From NCBI GenBank assembly GCA_044227705.1, contig JBGAWE010000170.1, forward strand, positions 1 through 11,032: a DNA stretch of 11,032 bases, written 5' to 3'. The DNA is from JANOQP01 sp044227705 (GTDB lineage Bacteria; Bacteroidota; Bacteroidia; Chitinophagales; Saprospiraceae). Under the pieces are notes generated by a model, which saw nothing but the letters and a program-made list of their open reading frames with translations, was not told the origin of the DNA and did not search any database. The position numbers and the translations under genes are program-made. Position 1 is the first letter of the stretch; the number at the start of each line of letters is the position of its first letter. Below are positions 1 to 10,100 of the stretch, in pieces.

Positions 1-3000
1 CCGGGTTGGTGAAGACGGCGTTGGCGACAATGATGCTCCAAGTCGCGCCGCCGTCGGTCGAGATTTGCCAGTGCTGGTGGTTGGTGCCGCTCGCCGCGTT
101 GGCGATGGCGGCGGTCAGCGTGAGGCTTTGGCCGCCGCACTTGGTGACCGCCGCGGGCGGGTTGGCCGTGACCGTCAGCGGGCCGTCGACCTGAAGGCTG
201 GTGACTGTCGAGATCTTCGCCGCGCAGGCCCCGGTCGAGATTCTCAACCGGTATTTGCGGCCGTCGAGGCCGGTCACGTCGCTGATTGTCAACGAATTAG
301 ACGTCGCGCCGGAATAGACGCCGCCGTCGGAGAGGTCGTTGAAGGTCGCGCCGTTGTCCGTCGAGAACTGCCATTGATAGGAAATCACTCCGCCGGAGGC
401 GTTGGCGACGGTCGCCGAAAGGGTGAGGTTGTCGCCCGCGCACTTCGTGGAGGAGGCCGCCGGTTGCACGGTGAACGAAATCGCGCCTTCCTCGTGGATG
501 ACGGCCGGGGCCGAGGTGCCGCTGAGGACGGTGTACTTCGAGACGGAGTTGTTGTCGCGATTGGTCGTGTAGAGGTTGCCGGAGGCGTCCATCACGATGT
601 CGAACGGGGCGAGACCCAATGGCCCCGAAGGGAACGCATTCAATGTTGTGAACACTGGTGTGGCCAAGTCCGACACCACGCCTGCCGGGGTGATTTTCAC
701 CACCTTGCCGGGGTTGGCAGGAGTCGACAAAGAGGTCGGTACAACGGTCACGAAGACGTTGCCCGCCGCGTCAACCATCAATTTTTGCGGCTTATAGCCC
801 GCCCCGACCGAGGCAAAAATGGTCGATACCCCCGCTGGGGTTATCTTGCTCACGTCGTTCGAGCTGGAATTGGCCGTGTATATGTTGCCTGCGGCATCTA
901 TGGCGATGCCAGTAGGCTCGGAGCCGGTTGTGCCCAAGATGCTCGACATGCCGCCCGGGGTAATCTTGGTCACGTTGTTTGAGACGAAGTTGGCCGTGTA
1001 CACATTCCCCGCCGCGTCCGCCACGATGTCCAACGGGTTGTTGCCCGTCGTCCCCAGCGTGGTCGACACACCGGCTGGGGTAATCTTGGTCACGTCGTTC
1101 GAGAAGTAGTTGGCCGTGTACAGGTTGCCCGCTCCATCAATGGCAATGGCAAAGGGGTTTTTGCTCATGGTGGCGAAGGTGCTGTACACGCCTGCTGGGG
1201 TGATTTTGGTCACGCCCTGGATGCCGTACATGCTGACGTAAAGGTTGCCCGATGCGTCAATGGCAATGTCTTTCTGATTATCTATCGGCAGGGCAGTCGA
1301 TCCGAGGTAGGAGGAGACCCCACCGGGTGTGATTTTCACGATTGGCGTGTTCAACTCGTTGGCAACATACACGTTGCCCGCCGCGTCCAGTGCAATGGCC
1401 CTCGGGTGGTTGCCATCCGACAGTGTTGGAAGACCGGTCTGCGCCAAAAGAGCGGGCGAGTACGTCAGCGGCACGGAGCCCGCCACACAGGCACCGGTGG
1501 AGACCTTCGCCCGGAACCTCGTGTTGTTGAGGCCGCTTCCGTCGACGATGGTCAGCGTGGCCGTCGTTGGATTGTCATAAATCGCGTCGTCGGGAACTGG
1601 GAACCAGTTGGTGCCGTCGAGCGAGTTTTCCCATTGATAGGCGATGGTTCCCGCCGCCGCGTTCGTTGCGACGACGGTGACGTTCGCCCCGCCCGGAGCG
1701 CAGACCGTGAAGTCCGACGGCGAGACAATGGTTAGCGGCCCTTCGACCGTCAGTGCCGCCGCCGCCGAGGCGACCGTTGAACACGCACCCGACGAGACGA
1801 GGCAGCGGTAATGCCGCTCGTTCAGCCCGGTTATGTCGTTGATTGTCAACGAGTTAGAAGCCGCGCCGGAATAGACGCCGCCATTGGAGAGGTTCGAGAA
1901 AGTCGCCCCGCCATCCGTCGAGACCTGCCATTGATAGGTCATCGTCCCAGCCGCCGCGTTCGCTGCGACGACGGAGAATGTGTGGCCCGAACCGGCGCAC
2001 TTCGTCATGTCGGCGGGCTGCGACGTGATGGAAATCGGGCCTTCGACCGTCAGCGTCGCGGCCGGGGAGGTGATTTCCGCGCAGCTCCCGGTCTTCGCCC
2101 TTACCTGGTATTGGTTGCCGTTCTTGCCGGTGACGTCGGCGATGGTCAGGCTCGCGGCAGTCTCGCCGGTCATCAAGGTGAACGCGCCCGCGCCCACTTT
2201 CTCATACCATTGGTAAGTGACCGTCCCCGCGCCGCTCACGTTCGAGACGACGGAGGTGAACGTGTGGCTGCTGCCCGCGCACTTCGTCGCCGAGGCCGGG
2301 TTGGTCGAGAAGGAAATCTGCCCCTCCACCCCGAGCGTGGCGATGTTGGAATAGGTCGCCGCGCATTGCGAAGTGGAGACTTTGAGCCGGTATTGCCGCC
2401 CGTTGAGGCCGAGCGCGTGCATGACGACGAGGTTCGACGAGCCTGCGCCGGTATAGGTCGCGCCGTTCGTGGCGTTCGCCCAGGTGCCGAGGGCGTTGGA
2501 GCGGGTCTCCCATTGCTGGGTCATGGTGCCGCCGCCGCCGTTGACCGGGGTCGCCGAGAAGGAGGCCGGGCCGTCGTGGCAGACCGTCATGTCGGACGGC
2601 TGCGCCGAGAAGCTCAACGCGCCCTGCACCGTCAGCGTCGCGCCGCTCGAAGCCACCGGCGTGGTGCAGGTGCCGGTCGTGGCTACGACGCGGAACTGCT
2701 TGCCGTTGAGGCCGGTCAGGTCGTTGATGGTCAAAACATTGGTCGCCACATCGGCATAGACCGCGCCGTTGGCGATGTTCGACCACGTCGAAACGCCGTC
2801 GAAGATTTGCCATTGATAGGAAATCGACCCGTCGCCCGCGTTCGTGGCGGTGGCCATGAACTGGGCCGTCGAGCCGACGCAGCCCGTCTGGGCCGTCGGC
2901 TGGCCGGCGGCGAGGAACGAGAGCGGGCCTTCCACCGACATCACCGAGGCGGCCGAGTTGACGCCCGCCGTGCATTGCGAGGTGTAGGCTTTGAGCCTGA

Positions 3001-3688
3001 ACTCATAGTTGTCGAGGCCCGCGACGTTGGAGATCGAGAGTGTCGAGGTCGTCGCGCCGCTGTAAATGCCGCCGTTGGCGACGCTCGCCCAAACGCCGAG
3101 CGAGCTGGTGCGGAACTCCCATTGATAGAGGATTGCCCCAAAACCGGCGTTCGCGGCAGCCGCCGTGATGGTCGCCGAGCCGCCCGAGCAGGCCGTCGTG
3201 GTGGCGGCGAACTCGGTCGTGATGGAGAGCGGGCCTTGCACGTTGAGCGTCGCCGCCGTCGTCGGGACGGGGGTGCAGCTTGCCGTGCCGATGAGACAAC
3301 GATATTGGTTCTGGTTGAATCCGGTCACGTCGTTGATGGTCATCGTGTTGGTCGCCGTGCCGCCGTAAATCATGCCGTCCGAGAGGTTGACCCACGGGCC
3401 GGTGGGCGTTTTGCACTGCCATTGATAGGTGGCCGGGGCCGCGCCGGTCGTCGCCGCGACCACGAAGGCCGCCGCCGAACCCGTGCAGCGCGTGATGCCC
3501 GACGGGTTGATGGTGATGACAATCGGGCCTTCGACGGTGACGGTCGCCGCCGCCGAGGTCAGCGAGCACTGCGAGGTCGAGACGATGCACTGGTACTGGT
3601 TGCCGTTCTTGCCGGTCACGTCGGAGAGGGTCAGCGTGGCCGTCGTCGCGCCGCTGAAAACGCCGCCATTGGCGATGTTGGCGAACGC
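1..3688 (-). CDS. Same giant protein, C-terminal part: Ig-like array and seven-blade propeller (3' partial)
   Basis: I translated this frame codon by codon from 3688 to the window edge and found no stop in about 1,229 codons. The frame is also open back to a TGA at 3760-3758, but only residues from 3688 on (A-F-A-N-I-A-N-G-G) align with the repeat consensus. It holds most of Ig-like module R5, complete R6-R12, an NHL-like propeller, R13 and the start of R14. It is in a different frame from the upstream part because of indels at about 3807-3688, and has no plausible independent start, signal peptide or ribosome-binding site. Internal GTG (3619) and ATG codons lie mid-module and are unlikely starts. 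The stop and any C-terminal sorting domain are beyond position 1. I read it as the continuation of the same gene. Confidence 0.88.
284..381 (-). repeat. Near-identical DNA segment of module R13 (partner in R11)
   Basis: This stretch encodes the segment from Y-Q-W-Q to S-N-S-L-T-I in R13. It aligns without gaps to 1841-1938 in R11. By eye 83 of 98 bases match, including an uncommon codon run TCT-AAY-TCG-TTG-ACA-ATC. It flanks R12 plus the propeller on the C-terminal side. Confidence 0.75.
520..1438 (-). other. Seven-blade NHL-like beta-propeller
   Basis: Seven copies of a blade of about 40 residues follow R12. Each has [IV]-x-x-D-[AGS]-x-G-N-[VLI]-[YF] and six also have the strand V-x-K-I-T-P-[AG]-G. 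In order the cores are A-L-D-A-A-G-N-V-Y, A-I-D-A-S-G-N-L-Y, A-I-D-G-A-G-N-L-Y, V-A-D-A-A-G-N-V-Y, A-I-D-A-A-G-N-I-Y, M-V-D-A-A-G-N-V-F and V-M-D-A-S-G-N-L-Y. Blade 6 has a loop of extra residues (P-T-S-L-S-T-P-A-N-P) and blade 7 ends S-V-S-K-Y-T-V-L. Seven is a count that closes a ring. NHL/Vgb-type propellers are protein- or ligand-binding platforms. No lyase catalytic set was identified. R13 follows directly. Confidence 0.82.
830..1215 (-). repeat. 120-bp tandem DNA repeat within propeller blades
   Basis: On the plus strand the segment ggggt[ta]atcttg(g/c)tcacgt recurs at about 838, 959, 1079 and, slightly altered, 1199. The spacing is close to 120 bases, exactly 40 codons. Each is followed by a conserved ttggccgtgta about 30 bases on in three of the four. 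The identity is visible at the nucleotide level including third positions, which points to recent tandem amplification or conversion of blades 2-5. Confidence 0.75.
1841..1938 (-). repeat. Near-identical DNA segment of module R11 (partner in R13)
   Basis: Partner of 284-381. It shares gattgtcaacga and a 21-base block of identity over the Y-S-G-A codons, followed by an identical stretch over the T-Y-Q-W-Q region. It lies on the N-terminal side of R12 and the propeller. Confidence 0.75.
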
Positions 3689-3810
3689 CCCGCGCCGATT
3701 TCTCCTGCCATTGATAGGTGACCGCCGGCTGCGGCGTTCGGCCTGGTGCAGCGAAGCTCACCGAGCCTGCGCCCGCGCCGGAGCAGTTGCCCGCGTTTTG
3801 CGGCTGCGCC
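3688..3810 (-). other. Cluster of frameshifting small deletions in Ig-like module R5
   Basis: Homology leaves the first frame after G at 3810-3808 and resumes one base later in phase at C-A-G 3806, where restoring two bases gives I-G-A-Q-P-Q-N-A-G-N-C. Around 3701-3699 the run AAA has one A fewer than the paralogue R1 (gagaaaatcggcgcggg). Around 3691-3688 another base is missing before G-C-G T-T-C. Between 3743 and 3722 the first frame again spells P-N-A-A-A-G-G, which matches the A-N-A-A-A-G of other modules, suggesting two more compensating indels there. Confidence 0.8.
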
Positions 3811-4107
3811 GATGGTTATCGGCCCCTCGACGGTCAATGTCGCAGCCGCCGAGGTGGCCTCGTTGCAGCCGCCGGCGGAGGCTTTTGCCCGATATTGGTA
3901 GCCGTTCTTGCCGGTCACGTCGGCAACGGTGTAGCTCGCCGAGTTGGTCGAGAGGATGTCCGTCCAGCCGCTGCCCGTGTTGACCTGCCATTGATATTGC
4001 AGCACACCGGCCGCGCCCGCCGCATTGGCGGCGGTGACGGAGAAGGTGTGGCTGGCGCCCGCGCACTTCGTCGCCGAGGCCGGCGAGGCGGAGATGGAGG
4101 CAGCGCC
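3689..4107 (-). pseudogene. Broken linking segment of the giant gene (Ig-like R4 and the first half of R5)
   Basis: After the TAG, the original frame resumes at once with a complete Ig-like module. It has the T-K-C-A-G motif, Y-Q-W-Q-V core, A-D-V-T-G-K-N-G turn and second Cys, and reaches V-E-G-P at 3831-3820. After I-G at 3813-3808 the homology jumps to a second frame (Q-P-Q-N-A-G-N-C-S-G from 3806), which runs to Y-Q-W-Q-E-K ending at about 3699. A short I-G-A-G match in the first frame follows, and then the third frame from 3688. The coding content of both modules is preserved, but they cannot be translated as one chain from this sequence. It is either a mutated gene or a patch of sequence errors. 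Confidence 0.8.
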
Positions 4108-4110
4108 CTA
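4108..4110 (-). other. In-frame nonsense codon TAG replacing the linker Glu
   Basis: Minus-strand codons read S-P-A-T-L-S-V, TAG, G-A-A-S-I-S. In the other modules the position after that Val is Glu, Asp or Gln (V-E-G, V-D-G, V-Q-G), usually GAG or GAA. A single G-to-T change of GAG (plus-strand C to A at 4110) gives TAG. The reading frame continues with a full Ig-like module after it. CAG (Gln, as in V-Q-G) to TAG is also possible. Confidence 0.85.
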
Positions 4111-7100
4111 GACCGACAAAGTGGCCGGGCTGGTCTCGATGCCGACCGTGCAGAGGGGGGTCGAGGCAAAGAGCTTGTACTGGTAGTCGTTCTTGCCTGT
4201 GACATCGGCGACGTTGAGCGTGGCCGACGTCTGGCCCGCCATCAAAGTCCACGCGCCCGCCGGGGCTTTTTCATACCATTGATAGGAGAGCGTCCCGACG
4301 CCGTTGTTGTCGATGACGGCGGAGAAGGCGGCCGCCTCGCCCGCGCATTTCGTCAAATCGCCCGGCTGGGTGATGACGGAAAGGGGGCCTTCCACGACCA
4401 AGACCGCGAAGTTCGAGCCGGTGCCAGCCGTGCAGCTCGCGGTTTTTGCCACGAGACGGTACTGTTTTCCATTATAGACGTCGGTCGCCGGGTTGACCGT
4501 CAGCGAGGCCGTCGTCGCGCCGGAATAGGGCGCGCCGTTCGCCACATCCACCCACGGCGAGAGGAGGTCGTCGCGCACCTGCCATTGGTAGGTGACGGTG
4601 CCCGCGCCCGCGTTCGAGGCCGCGCCGGTGAAGGTCACGGAGCTGCCGCTGCACGCGCCCGCCGAGGCCGGTTGGGTGGTGAAGGTCAGCGCGCCATCGA
4701 CCGTGAGGGTCGCCGGGTTGGACATGGTGCCGGCCGAGCAGCCCGTGGTGTAGACTTTCGCCCGGTACTGGCGGCCCGACATCGTGCCCGTCGGGGCGGT
4801 CAGCGTCAGGGTCGAGGCGGTCGCCGAGGCGATGTCCGTCCATGCGCCCGCGCCGATTTTCTCCTGCCATTGATAGAGGAGGGTGCCGCCCGCGCCCGCG
4901 TTCCCGGTGACGGAGAAGGTGGCGTTCGTGCCGGCGCAAACGCCCGTGCTGACCGGGTCCGTCGAGACGGTGACAGGCCCTTCGACCGTGACGGTCAACT
5001 GGTCGGTCATCGGCGTGGCGGTGCAGCCGGTGCCGGTGGCGTAGATTTTATAGGTCGTCGTCGAGGCCGGGGCGTTGACGGCGGCGATGGTCAGCGAGAG
5101 GTCGCCGCCCGTTCCCGCGCCGGTCACGGTGGGCGAGAGCGACACGCCGCCCGAGGTCCTCACTTCGTAGGAAATGCCGTTCTCGGCGTTCGCCACCGTC
5201 AGAACTATCGGCGCGGCGGCCGGGCTGCAAATCGAGGCATCCGAGACGGCGAGCGCATTGTTCAAAGAATTGAGCACCGTCACGACCGGCGAGCCGGTCA
5301 TCGTGCCGACGACGCAGCCGTTGGGCGTGGAGACCGAGACAAGGTGGAAGGTCTTCGTCGCCGTCGGCGAGACGGGGATGTTCGCGCCGCTGGCGTAGTT
5401 CATCACCGTCGAGGTCGTCGTGCCGTCGGAAAGGAGGGCGGTGAACGGCCCGGTCGCGCCCGTGACGGTCGCCACAAGGTTGGCTGTGCCGCCGGTGCAG
5501 ATGGTCTGCGTGCCGGTCAGGACGACGGAGCCGCTGGCGGCGTTGCCCTGCACGATGCGACGCTGGGCGATTTGGATGGGCGCGCCATTGTTTATGGTGA
5601 AAGTTGCCATCCGCGTCCCTGAGGTCGACGAGGTGGAGGAATAGCTGACATTCCCCAAAATCGTCTTCATCGTCGCCGGGCTGATGCCAGCGCCGGAGAT
5701 GGTGAGGGTCGGGAAGGTGAACGACTTCATCGCGCCCGTGCCGCTGACGTTCACGTCCAACATGTCGTGCGCCGCGTCGGTCGCGCCGCTCAAGGTGACG
5801 GTGGCCGTCATGTTGCCCGTGTAGCGGAACTGCACGTCGTCGATGAGCATGATGCTCATGCCGTCGCCGCAATAGGTCAGGTTCGGCACGACGTGAACGT
5901 ACAAGGTCTGCACGTCGGAGCCGCCCGCGCCGTCGCCGACGGTCACGGCGACCTCGTAGAGGTTGTCGCCGTCCGCGTCGGCTGGGTTTGCGCCGTCGGG
6001 GGCGAGGCTGAAGGTCAGCACGCCGCTTCCGTCAATCGAGAACGCGCCCGCATCCGGGCCGCCGACGGAGAAGGTGAAGATCGTCCCCGCGTCCACGTCG
6101 GTCGCGTCCACGTCGGTGACGGCGGTCGAGCCGTCCAAAACATAGATGTCGTCGCTCGTCCCGCCGCCGTTGGAGGTGATGACGGGCGGCTCGTTCTGGT
6201 TCGTCACGTTGACGGTGATGGTCTGCACGTCGGTGCCGCCCATGCCGTCGGAAGCCGTGACGACGACGATGTAGGCGTTGTTCCCGTCCGCGTCGGCCGG
6301 GGCCTCGTAGTTCGGGACGGCGAGGAATTTCAGCACGCCCGTGTTCGGGTCGAGGGTGAACTTGCCCATGTCGGCCCCGCCCGTGATGGAATAGGTCACG
6401 GTGTTGCCGTCGACATCGGTCGCCGCGACGGTGGTGACGGGGGTGGTCGTCGGCGTGTTCTCCTGGAAATTGACGGAGGCAGTCACCCCTCCCCCATCGC
6501 TGTTGATGACGGGCGGCGTGTTGCCGTTGATGGTGACGTTGACCGTGTTCGACATGGTCGTCGTGGGCATGAAGGCCGCCCCGTTCGGGATTTTCACCAC
6601 CGCGAAGTTTGGCGAGACCTTCGGAGCCGCGCCCGTCGCGTGGACGTTGTCGGTCTTCACCTTGATTTTCATCGTCGAGACGCCGACCGGCAGGGTCATG
6701 CCGGAAATCAGTATCGAACCCTCGTTGGCATAGGTCGAGGCGGTGCCGCCGAGCGTGCTCACGAGCGAGGCCGCTTTGAAGACGAGGCTGTCTTTCAAAT
6801 AGTCCTGAAAATCAACCTGCAGCGGCACCGACTCGTTGTTCGTGAACGTGAACGTGTACTCCACGTCCGTCCCGACCGAGACGGTCGTCGGGCTGGCCGA
6901 CTTGGCGACGGTGAAGTTGGCCACCGGCAGCGGGTAGTCGATGATGCTCACCGGCGTCGGGTTGGCCGAGCCTGCGAGGCTGGGTTCGTCCGACTGGTAG
7001 GTGTTGCCGTTGACCGTGAAGCTTGCCTGGTTGTTGTAGGTGCCAGCCGTGTTGCCGACCGCCGAGATGTAGATTTTGGAAGTCCCGGACGGCACCTGGA

Positions 7101-10100
7101 TGTTCGTGATGTTGATGCCGGTCGTGCCGCCGTAGCTGTTCACGGAGGAGTACGAGAGGCCGGTCGAGACCGAGTTGGCCACCCATTTGAGGCCCGCCGG
7201 GAGGTTGTCGGTGAGGTCGACGGCTTTTGTCGCGCAGTCGTTGTTGGTGAAGGTGAAGGCATACTCGAAGGTGTCCTTCACGAAGACCGGCGCGGCCGGG
7301 GCCTTCTTCGTCAAATAGACGTTGTCGACGACGGGCAGGGGCGGTTCCGGGTCGGCGCAGTAGACGGTGATGTCGCCGATGCGCAGGTCGTTGTAGACCG
7401 TCCAGTTGTCGAACAGGTTGTCCTTTTTGTAAGAGATGGTCATCTCGTCGACCGGGCGGTCGAAGGTGACGTTGACCGAGCCGGGCGGCAGGCAGTCGAG
7501 CCAGTAGATGCTGCCGGTGAAGTCGTTGGTCGGGGCCGTCGGGCTTCCGCCGTGGGTTATCCAGTAGCCGCTCCACCACGACTTGTTGACGGTGTACTTG
7601 CCGTTGACGGTCACGCCGCCAATCTTGCCAGTGATGGTCACCTTGTCCTTGCCCCAGGCCCAACCGTCGATGTCGCAGACCTTGAACTCGATTTCGCGAG
7701 CGGGTTTGGTCATGGTCATCTTGAAGTCGATGGGCGAGTTCTCGTTTTGGTCGTAGCGGCCGATGGTCAGCCAAGTCCACTCGACGCGGGGGAAGTACCA
7801 CGGCGCGTAGCGCACGTTGCCCGCGTCGGTGAAGGTGAAATTGAAGGTCTGGTCGTCGATGGTCAGCGATTTGGACATCGCGCCGGGCGTCCAGCCGGCG
7901 TCCCACCAGCGGATGAGCTTGTCGCCCGAGCAGATGTTGGCGGGCAGCGCGGTCGAGCCGGCGAACGTGATGTACTTCGTCGCGCCAGCCGCGAAATCAT
8001 AAGCGACGGTGGCCGTCGCGCCGTCCCAGGTGCAGGGCACGGCCGATTCCCACGAGGCAAACGCCGGGTCGGTGCCGACGAGCATATAGGCCGGTGCGCC
8101 GATGTTGAAGGGCGCGTCGCAGTTCAGCATCACCTTGCCCACGGAGTTGGCGGTTTCCGAGATGCGCCAGACGCGGTTCATCCGGGCGTCGGCGAGGCCG
8201 GGAGGGGCGCAGGCTCCGCCGGTCGGCAGCGGTGTGGTGGAGGTCGCGCTGCCGTTGTTGTTGCCCCAAACCAAGAAGGCGTGGTCGTTGGCGAAAGAGC
8301 CGGAGTTCGATTCGTTGTCGGCGGCGATTTCTTTGAGGCCGATGACGAGCGGGTCGTCGCCGTTGATGGATTTCGACTGTTTTTGTTCGAGCTGCGAACA
8401 GTCTTCGCGGCCGATGCCGGTGATGTCGTTGTCAAAACCGCCCGTGTTGCCCACGTCCCAGAGGGTCGCGCCCGTTCCGGCGATGTAGTCTTCGGCCATC
8501 GTGATGCCGTATTTGATGGCCAAATAGGTGTTGACCTGCCGCAGTTCCGCGTCCGACAAAACGCGGTTGTAGGCGATTGCCTCGGTGATGAGGCCGTTCA
8601 TCCATTCGGCGCCGCCGTCCGCTTCGCCGCCGATGGTGAGCGGGTTGGACGAGGTTCCGGTCGGGAAGGAGCCGTCCTGCCCCGCGCCGCCGAAGCTCTG
8701 GCGGCTGGCGATGCCGTTGACGGAGATTTTCACGTCTTTCGGCGTGAGGTTGTTCGTGCTGAAATCCAAAATGGTCGGGGTGTTCAGCGGCTGCGCGACG
8801 GTGTGCTGGTTGTCGGCATTGGTCGTCGCGTCGAGGTACATGTCGGGGTGGTCGTTGTACCAGTGCGTGGACGGGTAGTCCGACGGGCCGCCGAAGCTGA
8901 CGAGCGTTTTCCACGCCCCCGAGTTGGTGCGGTTGGTCGAGACGGCGACGATGGTCGCCGGGTCGGTTGCGCCGGGGAAAACGAGTTGCCCAGCCGTCGC
9001 GCCCGTCAAAACCTGCCCGCCCGTGAAGTCGAGGGCGGGGTTGAAGTTCATCGCATTGGTTTTGAAGACGGGCTGTTTCGCGGCGTTTGCCTGAACGAGG
9101 GTCAAGGCGGTCGAGGCCGAGTTTGTCCAATCGGTGAGTTTGGCGCCGTTGGTCGTGGTGGACGTGAGCGCGTCGGCCTTCATCCAAAGTTTGAGGTCGG
9201 TGCCGACACAGCCGGGGCCGTCGGGCGTTTGGCCGCCGAACGTGAAGTATTTCGTGCCGTTGAAATCGAAGTTTCCAGAAAAATACGAGTCGCCCGGGTC
9301 GAGCGCGACGGTCTGCACGTTGTTCGTGAAGGCCGCGTCGTCGGCCACGATCAGGAAAATGCCCTTGCCCTGATGGAACGCGGCCAGGCCCGCGATGGAA
9401 GCCCGGACTTCGGTCTGCGCGACGGTGCCCGTTTCGACGGATTTCCAGACGCGGTTGAGGCGGGTGGTGATGTCGGCGTTCCCGGCGACGGTGATGGCCA
9501 TCGTGAGGTTGGTCGCCGCGCCGTTGTCGCCCCAGATCAAGTAGGATTTGTCGTCGGAATACGTGGCGGTGTTGGCCGCGTTCGAGACTTCGATGCTGCC
9601 CAAACCGATGGCCACCATGTCTCCGTTGTTCGTATTTTGAACGGAGCGCGATTGTTTTTGGGTCAAGCCCTCGGCGCGGTCGGTGCCGATGCCTGCGATG
9701 TTGAAAGCGTAGCCGGAGTTGGCCGAGCCATCCCAAATGAGCGAACCGTCGGTGGCTCGGTAGTTGACATTGTTGCCGTTTTTCAAAACGTGGCCGTTGC
9801 CCTGGCCCTGCGTCACGCCCCATTTGATGGCCATGTAGGTGTTCACCCTTTCCATTTCCATATCCGACAACTGGCGGTTGTAGACGTAGAACTCATTGAT
9901 TTGGCCAATGAAATCCTCCGCTTCGCCCGTCGTGCCCGGGCCGTACCAGTCGGAGCCGATGGCAAAACGCTGGAAGAACGAGGTGTACGGGCCGCCCTCC
10001 TGCGAGGGGTTCCATGCCGGAAGGTCTTTCCAGCCGTCCGTCCAGGTGCTGAAATTGGAGGCCGACGCCGTGTTCAGGGCGGACATTCCAAAAACTTGCG

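Larger units (their letters stand above)
1..4987 (-). repeat. Ig-like module array (R1-R14), interrupted by a propeller
   Basis: Fourteen modules of about 94-102 residues start at the V-[ED/Q]-G linker. Approximate starts are R1 4987, R2 4701, R3 4395, R4 4113, R5 3831, R6 3535, R7 3241, R8 2935, R9 2629, R10 2329, R11 2047, R12 1747, R13 493 and R14 190 (cut by the window). The consensus is V-E-G-P, Q-P, K-C-A-G, T-Y-Q-W-Q, N-G-G-x-Y-S-G-A-T-T, L-T-I-x-D-V-T-G-x-N-G-x-Q-Y-R and a late Cys. One Cys near the start and one near the end suggest a disulfide in an exported protein. Two subtypes alternate irregularly: a long loop with N-G-G-x-Y-S-G, and a short loop (R1, R3, R4, R10). R14 keeps Trp but has N-H-Q-H-W-Q where Y-Q-W-Q is usual. 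Confidence 0.9.

Noticed and set aside
65..982. 305-codon plus-strand open frame
   Set aside because: Antisense shadow of R13/R14 and the propeller, with no motif and Arg-rich composition.
1811..3721. 636-codon open frame on the plus strand
   Set aside because: It lies exactly antisense to the Ig-like array, its product is Arg/Gly/Asp-rich with repeated G-R-R-R type stretches, and it shows no family motif. It exists because minus-strand GC-ending codons rarely make stops in that antisense frame.
3003..3761. 252-codon minus-strand open frame beginning at GTG 3761
   Set aside because: Only its first part (to about 3699) matches the Ig module. After that it runs in a shadow frame of R5-R7, so it is a by-product of the frameshifts, not a separate gene.
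371..4876. Regularly spaced ccattgata words as a CRISPR array or regulatory sites
   Set aside because: Spacing of about 280-310 bases equals one protein module, the word encodes Y-Q-W, and the stretches between are homologous coding sequence, not spacers.
3718..5622. 634-codon open frame on the plus strand
   Set aside because: Same antisense shadow over Ig modules R1-R5 and the Ig/PKD-like modules, with low-complexity Arg-rich product. The minus strand carries clear conserved domains.
8432..9823. 463-codon minus-strand open frame in another phase
   Set aside because: It overlaps the LamG and companion domains in the wrong frame and its product is Arg/His-rich without motifs.
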